Source: Thereva unica (Eukaryota; Arthropoda; Insecta; Diptera; Therevidae). Taken from it: a stretch of DNA of 64,000 nt. The position numbers and the translations under genes are program-made. Position 1 is the first letter of the stretch; each line of letters begins with the position of its first letter. Positions 53,680 to 61,990 of this stretch are shown piece after piece. Under the pieces are notes generated by a model that saw only the letters and a program-made list of their open reading frames with translations, was not told the origin of the DNA and did not search any database. Where the stretch lies: contig OX465281.1 of the NCBI GenBank assembly GCA_949987705.1, positions 238,163,143 through 238,227,142 of the forward strand. The letters are read 5' to 3'.

Positions 53680-54380
53680 GAATTGTAATTGCGAATATAA
53701 ATAGGCGGGTGCTTAGGGTTACTCTCACTGCCCGTGGAAAAAGCGATTTTGAGATTCCCAATTGATTTGGCGCACGCCACACTATTGGCTTATGGGTACA
53801 GCGAGGCGCACCGGGTTTCAACTAGGGATTTAATAAATTTTTAGGCAAATTTCGTAGAAATTACAACAAGTTAAGAGCGAGGTTTTTGCGCACCATTTTC
53901 TCCACCAATCCCGTTTATGTGCAAAATCCACTCTACAGCTGTAAAATGATAGAGCGGCAAAACTATGTTCCTGATATAGGGATTAATATTTGATATTACA
54001 AGTCCATTCGGCATAATTTTTTAATACTTATCCTTTTTCTTACACAAATCCTTCTTTAAATAAATCTTAAGGTTTTTTAATAAAAAATCTTCACAAAATT
54101 CTTGTTCACCATAAAAAAAAAACTTTCCAAAAGAACCGATTTCCACTTAAAGCGCTATTTCCCATCATCTATAAAATATATAATCAACTCCCTTAAGTTC
54201 TTCATTTTATCCGAAAAAGGCAAATATAAAACTGCTTACATTATCCTTGAAGAACTAAAACCCAGAAAACAATTCAATTCCCTCACCAGATGGTCAGAAA
54301 ATACTTAAATTTTATCAATTTTCGGAACTCTTGAATGTGCTCCAATAAAACCGTATCAAGAAGTTTCCATATCCTAAAGT
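53680..54380. other. Intronic stretch beside the Cache exon
   Basis: AT-rich, nothing recognised before the GTAAGT donor of the exon. Confidence 0.35.
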
Positions 54381-54386
54381 ACTTAC

Positions 54387-54558
54387 TTGAAGAAATATGT
54401 CCCATTTTCGTATCCAAAGAAAGGCACCGTGTATGTCAGCATCCATATATTTCCTCCACCACAATCATAGTACGGCTTCGACCATCGCCCGTCATCATAC
54501 TTCACAGATAGAATCTCGTCAGCTTCCCTCGAAGTACTGTTGGAGTACAGGTGATATG
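54387..54558 (-). CDS. Exon of GPR158-like class C orphan GPCR (Cache ectodomain end)
   Basis: The exon lies between a TTGCAG acceptor (AG at 54560-54559) and a GTAAGT donor (54386-54381). It encodes 56 whole codons plus two bases at each end. The peptide contains WSKPYYDCGGGNIW and MLTYTVPFFG, the kind of W..PYYDC / VPFFG segment seen in extracellular Cache domains of the GPR158/GPR179 family. Two N-glycosylation sites (NST, NGT) fit an extracellular position. The exon ends with two bases of a codon and the exon at 13961 begins with one base, giving AAG (Lys) across the junction, so phases match. Acceptor side is phase 1. No earlier exon was recognised to the right, so the N-terminus is outside the window or in short exons I could not find. 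GPR158 relatives are neuronal plasma-membrane receptors; function here is inferred from family only. Confidence 0.82.
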
Positions 54559-55668
54559 CTGCAAGGACGATAAAAAAGGAGAAAACTTTATTTTCCCTAG
54601 TAACATTTTGAATCGGGCAAAAAGGACGGAATGGGTGTCCATGATGAGTTTTCAGTTTCCCAATTTGTTTATGTTGAAACATTTTCCGTATTTTTATATG
54701 TATAAAAAAATTTTCTTCGTTTTCCATTAAAATAGCCTCGAGGCTAAGGGAAAAGTTATGTTGAGGGTTACAGGGACTCAAGGATATAAAGGAATGTTTA
54801 TGAGCCAGGAATCTTCATAGTCTTTCACTCAGTGGATTCCACTTTGGGTTGTCAGTTTTCTTGACAAACGCTTTTCTAAATCAAATATTTACTTAGACTT
54901 TTCCTAATATAACTGGAATCTTTAGGCTGCAACCTTGAAGAGTGCGATAAAAAATTTTAAAAGTCCTCTTGTTAAGAAAGACATTCAAGTATATACCTAT
55001 ATAAAATCCAAGAGGTTGTAAGTGCTTTAAGAGCATTTTATCAACAAAAAAAAGAATTGCTGTGAATATATTTATTTAAATTCAAGGAAAATTATTAAGA
55101 AGAACCTTCAGGAAATTTCATTACGCTACGAAAATATTGCAAAGTATTCCATTAGTGTCCAGCAATGTAAGATTGAAGGGCTAACGTGCAGAAATTTAAG
55201 ACCTCATTTCTTATTTTCTAGCCCAGTATGTTGGGATGAAGCAAGATTCTTGACCTAAAATATGAAGGGTCGAATATTAATACTTCAGCATGTGGGGATG
55301 GTAGCATATTGGGTCAGGTTCTCTAAATCTTGCAAAGCAAAATTTAAACACAAGGGAAAAACTTACAAAGTACTTTTAAATTTTTTATGCTTAGTCACGT
55401 ACTTAAACGCACTTTTCTATTACTTTAATTTTATCGTACTATCATATTTATTAGAGGGAAATAGACAGGACGTATAGTTATCGAAAGAATCTATAAAAAT
55501 CGTTAAAGAGATTCTAGGCACAACAAAGAACTAGTTTCTGCAATTCAAATCCATCCGTCTTAAAAAAAAATTATAACCCATACAAATACGAAATGTTAAA
55601 TTTTCCCAGCAATTGACAGCGTGTCTGCCATTTCTATATTAATAGGCGTGTTTTGTGTCTGCTAATCA
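54559..55668. other. Unassigned stretch upstream of the Cache exon
   Basis: Presumed intron of the receptor gene. The minus-strand open frame that spans the exon continues to 54781 but loses its conserved character at the acceptor. No earlier exon recognised. Confidence 0.35.
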
Positions 55669-55670
55669 TA

Positions 55671-55928
55671 TCGCACTCTTAGAATGAAACTGACCTAACT
55701 CAAAAATTATAATTTGAGAGAAATGAACAAGAAAGTACAGTGTTCATGCATAGGTGAATAGTGCGATCAACAAAAGTGACCTATATATACGTAGTCCCCT
55801 TTTTTACACATAATTCGAGCTATTTCTCACCCTAGAGTTTTAGAGTTAGAGGGATTTTTAAGGGTCAGTTTATATCAAATGAAGTTAAAGGAATTTTGAG
55901 TTAGGTCACTTTCATTCTAAGTGTGCGA
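55671..55928. mobile_element. MITE with 35-bp TIR and TA target
   Basis: TCGCACTCTTAGAATGAAAC at the left is mirrored by CTTTCATTCTAAGTGTGCGA at the right, and the match runs on through TGACCTAACTCAAAA. TA flanks both ends (55669-55670 and 55929-55930), as in Tc1/mariner-related MITEs. 258 bp, non-coding. Confidence 0.8.
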
Positions 55929-56268
55929 TATTTTTTGTAACACGTGCATATAAACCCCAATTTCTCATTCGCGATTAACGTGTGGCAGATACTCAACGAA
56001 TTTCACACTTCTCGTACTTGTCACACAATATACTATTTACATTTTGATGATTTTTAATCGTTTATTTCGCAAAAAACATGTGATAATCTGTAACGAACTG
56101 CGATTTCTTGCTAACAATGGGCGCATCCAGCGCACTTAGCGGAAAAGCCGCTTAGCTGAACAGCACAGCGTAAAAAGTAACTCAGCGATATGTGTCGGCT
56201 GGATGGGTAGCTGAGTTAAAATTTATTTTGACAGCTAAAAAATTTTTTTTTCTATTTTAAATAACATC

Positions 56269-56703
56269 AATAGGGAACCTTACTGGAAATTTTTCCCGCT
56301 AGGGGCGCCAATGTATTATAACGTAAACATGAAGTGACATTTGTCTCCCGCCTCTCAGACAGTTCTCGATTACTGTGATTTTTCGGTCATTCAATGATAA
56401 AATCTTACATTCTAATAAATATGCATCGGTGTGGTTTATTTGGATGCAATAATACATATTGGTTCATTTATTTCAAAAAAACAATGGGAAATAGCTGTGC
56501 GTCGCAAAAAGTTTAAGGGTGCAAAACATTCAAGGTTTTGTCCAGATCATTTTAAGTCTGAAGGTTATATTAAAAAAGCATTTAAGACAGGTCAGTATAT
56601 GAATATTATATTTTTGTTGCTGTTGCTGTTATGTTGTTGTTGTTTGTTTACGTTATACTTCGGTGGCGCCATCTGAGTTTACCTTTGCGTAAGATTCCCT
56701 ATT
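56269..56703. mobile_element. Small TIR element carrying a THAP exon
   Basis: AATAGGGAACCTTAC (56269-56283) is inverted as GTAAGATTCCCTATT (56689-56703), and GGCGCCA occurs near both ends in mirror position. It contains the THAP-like exon. P-superfamily transposases begin with a THAP domain, so a P-like non-autonomous element is possible, although no 8-bp target duplication is visible. Confidence 0.55.
56421..56590 (+). pseudogene. THAP zinc-finger exon remnant
   Basis: From the ATG at 56421 the frame reads MHRCGLFGCNNTYW. After a frame change near 56470 it continues SFISKKQWEIAVRRKKFKG and AKHSRFCPDHFKSEGYIKK. The spacing C-x4-C, a conserved W (KQW) and C-x2-H-F (CPDHF) is that of the C2CH THAP DNA-binding finger. 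The piece ends AAGACAG before GTCAGT, a possible splice donor. A frame break in the middle makes a working finger unlikely. THAP domains occur in P-element-type transposases and in host proteins; its TIR setting favours the former. Confidence 0.6.
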
Positions 56704-56720
56704 CACTATCGCTGAGCTAC

Positions 56721-58157
56721 TTATAGTGGAGTCAGATGAGCATCAAATTTTAGTGAAAAGGGAATTGTCTCCAGAGTAAAATTTTTTTTTGGAACATGTT
56801 AGTTACATCGAATACTATATGAAATGGACATTTTCTACCTCTAGCAACCGCCGCTACGTAAGTTATCGGCCATTATGTCAAAAATTTACCATTTTGGTCG
56901 TTCTTTCTAAATATAAATGCGTATATCTCGGCATGTGTAGGTCCGAAAAAATCGAAAAAAATAGAGGTTGTTCGTTATGATATTGGCTACCAGCGGTTAG
57001 AATATGAAATCCTTTTCTGCACACATAACCTCAAAAAAAATCAAAAACTGAAGAAACTTCTCAATTTTGGTTTTTTGGCGAAAACTTCGAATATTTTTAG
57101 TGAAATTTGATGAAATTTTCAAAAGTTATACTTTATAATGTGAACAATAACTGGTTAAAATTTCAAGTCAAAATATCTAATACAAGGCTCAAAAATTGAC
57201 TTCAAATTTGAAAATTGATTGGCCTATCAGTTTTGTGCATCGCTTCGTATGAGGTTCTTACTTTTTTTAAAATGAAGCTTCTTTTGTGCACTTTTGATGG
57301 TGAAAAAGAAAAAATTTTAAACTTGAAGAAAAGTGAAAAAAATCGAATCGAAAATCGACAATTTTTGCATTTTTTCGTCAATTTTTTTAGAAAAAAATCA
57401 CAGTTTTTGATAAAAGTCAATTTTTCGATCATCATATGTCAAAAATGAACTAATAATTCAATAAAAATTGAACTTTGCCAAAAAAAGTCAAATTTTCCTA
57501 AAAAATTGACGAAAAAATGCAAAAATTGTCGATTTTCGATTCGATTTTTTTCACTTTTCTTCAAGTTTAAAATTTTTTCTTTTTCACCATCAAAAGTGCA
57601 CAAAAGAAGCTTCATTTTAAAAAAAGTAAGAACCTCATACGAAGCGATGCACAAAACTGATAGGCCAATCAATTTTCAAATTTGAAGTCAATTTTTGAGC
57701 CTTGTATTAGATATTTTGACTTGAAATTTTAACCAGTTATTGTTCACATTATAAAGTATAACTTTTGAAAATTTCATCAAATTTCACTGAAAATATTCGA
57801 AGTTTTCGCCAAAAAACCAAAATTGAGCAGTTTCTTCAGTTTTTGATTTTTTTTGAGGTTATGTGTGCAGAAAAGGATTTCATATTCTAACCGCTGGTAG
57901 CCAATATAATAACGAACAACCTCTATTTTTTTCGATTTTTTCGGACCTACACATGCCGAGATATACGCATTTATATTTAGAAAGAACGACCAAAATGGTA
58001 AATTTTTGACATAATGGCCGATAACTTACGTAGCGGCGGTTGCTAGAGGTAGAAAATGTCCATTTCGTATAGTATTCGATGTAACTAACATGTTCCAAAA
58101 AAAAAATTTTACTCTGGAGACAATTCCTTATGTTTTGCTCATCTGACTCCACTATTA
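56721..58157. repeat. 1.4-kb palindrome (foldback-like)
   Basis: The left arm from about 56721 to 57435 is repeated inverted from 58157 to about 57450, with a short unpaired centre near 57443. Matching landmarks are GAACATGTTAGTTACATCGA (left) and TCGATGTAACTAACATGTTC (right), and GGCCTATCAGTTTTGTGCAT with its reverse. Arm similarity is very high with a few substitutions and short indels. No transposase recognised in it. Confidence 0.9.
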
Positions 58158-58315
58158 GCATAAAATTTTTACGCTGAGAAATTTGCCAGCCGCTGAGCTA
58201 AGCTGCTTAGTTCAGCTAGCCATCCAACGAGCTCAGCACTTAGCCGCCACTCAGCCGCTGAGTGCGCTGAATGCGCCCAATGCCTCTCGCAAAAAAAATG
58301 CTTTAGACCGGTTCT

Positions 58316-58634
58316 ACACATTCAACTTTGCATTCCACTTTTTGACGTTCAATTCTGTCGCTAGCGTCTACACATTTTCAACTCTTCAAGAAGCAGATCG
58401 AAAATCTCGGCTGTCTTTGCTATCCGTGTACACTCATACCCATATATATTCGCACACTCATAAAAATGTTGAACGAAAACACCAAAGTTGAACGCAAATT
58501 TCCATTCCATTCTGAGCTGCTTTCCATATTCCTTTCAACTCTATTCTGTTTCAAACTTTGCATTGGAGTGAAAGAGAAAAAAAAGTTGAACGTCAAAAAG
58601 TGGAATGCAAAGTTGAATGTGTAGAACCGGTCTT
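58316..58634. mobile_element. MITE with about 48-bp TIR and TTA target
   Basis: GACCGGTTCTACACATTCAA at the left is mirrored by TTGAATGTGTAGAACCGGTC at the right; the pairing continues to TTTTTGACGTTCAA. TTA is present directly outside both ends (58313-58315, 58635-58637). 319 bp, non-coding; PIF/Harbinger-like by duplication. Confidence 0.82.
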
Positions 58635-58671
58635 AGAAAAATAAATATTCAACCAACAGACCAAAAACGGC

Positions 58672-58862
58672 GATTCTCTCTTTGAAAGCTTCAATTCGAA
58701 GCTTTAAAGCTTCCTACCCCGACGAGGGTTCCAGCTATAAAAGAAACCATTTCACGAAGCAAATTCAGTCTTTCACCAGACTCGTTCCGGAAAGGTCATC
58801 TTTTTCGGTTCTATACCATGTTGAGATGTTCAATCCGACGAGTTCCTGGGCAAAATTAAGGT
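58672..58862 (+). repeat. LTR-like repeat family L, copy 3
   Basis: Plus strand: GATTCTCTCTTTGAAAGCTT, then CTATAAAAG (58735-58743), TCAGTC 30 bp on (58765), then TTTCACCAGACTCGTTCCGG. This is the same core as copies 1 and 2. It is truncated after about 100 bp of the transcribed part. Confidence 0.5.
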
Positions 58863-58869
58863 TATGAGG

Positions 58870-61057
58870 GTCCGGGAGGTGTTGAAGAAGGTGGCGATGA
58901 ACCCTGCGTTTGAACTCTTGGATGTGTTAGGAGCTCGGAAATACTGACTGCGAGAGATTATTTCACAATCGAATTGTTTTATTTACAAATCACAAATGAT
59001 TGCTAACTTGTTGAGTGCGAGAATAGACGTGTTCCAGGTGGTGGGAGTGAGATGAGTGGGATAATTTAGTGTTACGGGTATAAGATTGCCGTGGAGGCAG
59101 GGGAGTGTTAACCTCACTGGAACAGTAACTATGACAGTAGCGATAAAAATTTGTCAGTCCTGCTGTATTGTGGCCTAAGGGGTCGCTGGTGCAGCCAAAT
59201 GTGTCGTTGTCGATTAACTTAAGGTCCCTTTTTTGTACTTTATTTAGCCACCACAAGGTGGTTATTGAAGTGCCGCGCCAAATTAAGGAGTTGTATTCGA
59301 AAAGAGTCCGAATGTAGCATTTGTATATAACAGCACGGGCCGATGGCTGGACTAGGAATTTGCACCTCTTAAGAAATCCCAAGCATTGGGATGCTTGTTT
59401 GGCGATTTGGAATATGTGTTCATTCCATCGCAGGTCTTTGGCTAATGTAACGCAAAAAAGAAATAATACTTGGTTTTGATGGGGTTGAATTCGACACGAT
59501 TCTTGCCTCACCAATCTAGAATGAGTTCAATGTCTTTATTTATAGAGTTGGACATTAGCTCGCGGTCATCGAGACAGGCATGTACTTGTCCTTTATTGTC
59601 GAGGACGTAAGAGTAGCGCAGGGTACCGTTGTCAACGAAACTAAGAAGTTGGTTGGAGGGGATTGAAAGGAGGTCTTTTAAAAATATAAAAGATAGAGCG
59701 AATTATAAAATTTACCTCTGGGGGACCCCAGGTGAAATTCAGATTTGACGCCATCCAATACTGCCTTGAATGAACGACCGAAAAAGAAATTCTCACCAAA
59801 TCTCTGTAGAAACGAGTCGACTCCAACAGCTTTGAGTTTAGCTAACAGGTCTGAGTGCCAAACTCTATCAAAAGCCTTGGAGATATCCAGAGCAACCAAA
59901 CTAGACTCACTTGATCTATGCAGACTTCGGTTGAGATGTTCTGTAAGGCAAACTAAAAGATCGCCATTGTCGGAAGCCATACTGTCTGTCGTGTATGAGT
60001 CAGTTGAATTTTAGATATCCCATAAAAATTTTGCTGATTATCGTCTCCATAGTTTTAGAGAGAATAGAAGTTCTATTGGGCGATAGTTGGAGGGAAGGCT
60101 TGAGTCACCTGGGCTAAACATGGGCAAGTTTTCAAGAGTCTGGCTAAACTCCCGAGAGGTCTAATAGGGCAAAAAGCTTGCGCAGAAGTTTAGCCAAAGC
60201 TGAGGCGCATTGTTTTAAGACGATAGGAGGTATATTATTGGGTCCTGGGGATTTGTTGGCATCAAGATCCTGCGAGTCCTGAAGAATACCCTTGGGCGTT
60301 GTGCTCAAGGACCAGAGGTAGCATATCAGTTTCTGGTAGTGAACAATTTAGGCGAACAGAGATGCTAATAGATCGGCCTTGGGTTTGCTGTTTGTTATCA
60401 CCTTCTAATTATGGATAAATAAAGGGGTTGTGGATATAGTGAAATTCTTCTTGATGGAACTAACCAAGGGCCAGAAGTTTTTGCTACCAGACGTTGCATT
60501 AGAGTTTACTTCTCAATTTGTTGCCAAATAAGGTTTTGACTTTCCTGATGGTGGATTTACAGGAATTTCTTCGTTATATGTACTCTAAACGGAGCGATTC
60601 ACTCGGGTAACTCTTGTACGCTCGGAAATCGGATCCTTTAGCTTTGATTGCGTTCATACACTCCCTATTAAAACATCTGTTGGGCCTTCACAGATTTGGT
60701 TGAATGGAGAATGAGCAAATGCCTGTATTATCCTGGTGATGCGGATAGTGGCAGAGTTGACGCTTTTATTTCGGAAAATCTATTGGTTTCGGCCACTTTC
60801 AGTACCACGAAGTTTTTTTTTTTTTTTTTTTGAATAATTTAAAAAAATTGTGTACCACAGCCACATCAGGCCACAATTCAGGATTAAGGATTTGGTCGTA
60901 AAAATGTTCAGGAACATCCAATTTAAGCGTGGTAAACCCTAGAATTGAGGGATCATGATCAGCCTTAACTAAGCGTCTAAATTTTAATACAGCAACGTCT
61001 GCGATATTTTCTTCAGTTGTCGCCGGATGAAAACGAGATAGATGAAGCCATCTCAGC
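58870..61057 (-). pseudogene. LINE family A relic, 3' portion
   Basis: Minus-strand frames follow the family A protein backwards through the relic. Near 61000-60840, ORF1-type FRRLVKADHDPSILGFTTLK and LDVPEHFYDQILNPELWPD occur. After a long T run (60814-60832) the EN-RT linker resumes. At 59980-59680 DLLVCLTEHLNRSLHRSSES and LVALDISKAFDRVWH occur; at 59450-58990 VTLAKDLRWNEHIFQIAKQA, KCYIRTLFEYNSLIWRG and the C-terminal end. The region between 59640 and 59520, where the FADD palm should be, is frameshifted (LSFVDNGTLRYSY-like). Much of the endonuclease is deleted. A TTAA foldback element separates it from further ORF1 sequence at 61749 on. Confidence 0.75.
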
Positions 61058-61061
61058 TTAA

Positions 61062-61744
61062 GGGGGTAGACTACAGTAAAATTTTCAAAAAATTCATTTC
61101 TTTTTTTTTTGCTTTAAATTTGAAATCAGCCACCTCGAAAACCACCGAGTTAGAAATTTCATCACAAAATAATCAAGATTTCACGTTTTGGCCAGAAATT
61201 TGGGACTCTGTCCCACAGTGCAATGTTCAAACGCGTTTTTCTCGAAACGATGTGTTTCAAAACGGTGTACATGATATCTCAAGATCTAATCAACGAATTG
61301 ACTTGAAATTTGACACACTTCTTTTATGGATGAGTGCCTCTGGCGTCTATTGACAATCATAACATGAAATTTGTGCAAATACGTTTTTTCGGCACAAATT
61401 TCATGTTATGATTGTTAATAATTATTGAACAAAGCAAGATATTGACAAAATCCTACGTGACGCCAGAGGCACTCATCCATAAAAGAAGTGTGTCAAATTT
61501 CAAGTCAATTCGTTGATTAGATCTTGAGATATCATGTACACCGTTTTGAAACACATCGTTTCGAGAAAAACGCGTTTGAACATTGCACTGTGGGACAGAG
61601 TCCCAAATTTCTGGCCAAAACGTGAAATCTTGATTATTTTGTGATGAAATTTCTAACTCGGTGGTTTTCGAGGTGGCTGATTTCAAATTTAAAGCAAAAA
61701 AAAAAGAAATGAATTTTTTGAAAATTTTACTGTAGTCTACCCCC
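61062..61744. mobile_element. Foldback-type element with TTAA target duplication
   Basis: TTAA flanks both sides (61058-61061, 61745-61748). The ends GGGGGTAGACTACAGTAAAA and its reverse are perfect partners, and the arms (61062-61348 and about 61458-61744) stay nearly identical. The centre has a second small hairpin (ACATGAAATTTGTGC at about 61361 and its reverse near 61395). TTAA duplication occurs in piggyBac and Kolobok superfamilies. Both arms contain the same open frame but no transposase motif. Confidence 0.88.
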
Positions 61745-61748
61745 TTAA

Positions 61749-61990
61749 GAGCCGCAGAAATATTAACGAAATTTGCCGCAGTGCCAATAACACGCACTTT
61801 AATCCACCAAGTAAGGTGCACCAGCAGGATCCCAGCAGTTCACCTAAGAGCGGAATCTTCATCCACGCCAGTAGTAGCATCGATCTCAGGTCCAGCACCA
61901 TCTAGATCTGTACCGTTGCTGTTTGTATCAATGTACAGAGCCATGTATTAGCACCATGAGCCAATCTCGAACCAAAATTGAATTTTGTAA
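61749..61990 (-). pseudogene. LINE family A ORF1 relic, 5' side of the TTAA insertion
   Basis: The minus strand reads RVIGTAANFVNISAALK up to the TTAA. Beyond the foldback element it continues AEMASSISF, so the two sides form one ORF1 segment once the insertion and one TTAA are discounted. ORF1 proteins of LINEs bind the element's RNA. Further 5' sequence is not recognisable. Confidence 0.5.

Larger units (their letters stand above)
13962..54386 (-). other. Giant intron of the GPR158-like gene
   Basis: The stretch from the GTAAGT donor at 54386 to the acceptor at 13962 is a single intron if the two flanking exons are adjacent, as their phases suggest (two bases plus one base make a Lys codon). 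It is about 40.4 kb. The identifiable content is LINE, RTE, Ty3/gypsy-type, Helitron and SINE relics, TIR elements and a tandem array. A small extra exon inside it cannot be excluded, but none is required by the reading frame. Confidence 0.65.
56115..58282. mobile_element. TIR element containing nested insertions
   Basis: The left end CAATGGGCGCATCCAGCGCA and the right end (reverse: CATTGGGCGCATTCAGCGCA) are inverted repeats continuing to AGCGG. Between them lie GCTTAGC/GCTGAG-rich subterminal sequences on both sides, a second TIR element (56269-56703) and a 1.4-kb palindrome. Target duplication not clear. Confidence 0.65.

Noticed and set aside
57215..57672. Pair of 77-residue proteins at the palindrome centre
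   Set aside because: They overlap across the inversion point, are low-complexity Lys/Phe-rich readings of AT-rich DNA and have no domain.
61042..61821. Pair of 103- and 122-residue frames in the TTAA element
   Set aside because: The same arm sequence is read twice. The ends of the frames extend into LINE sequence, and no transposase motif is seen.
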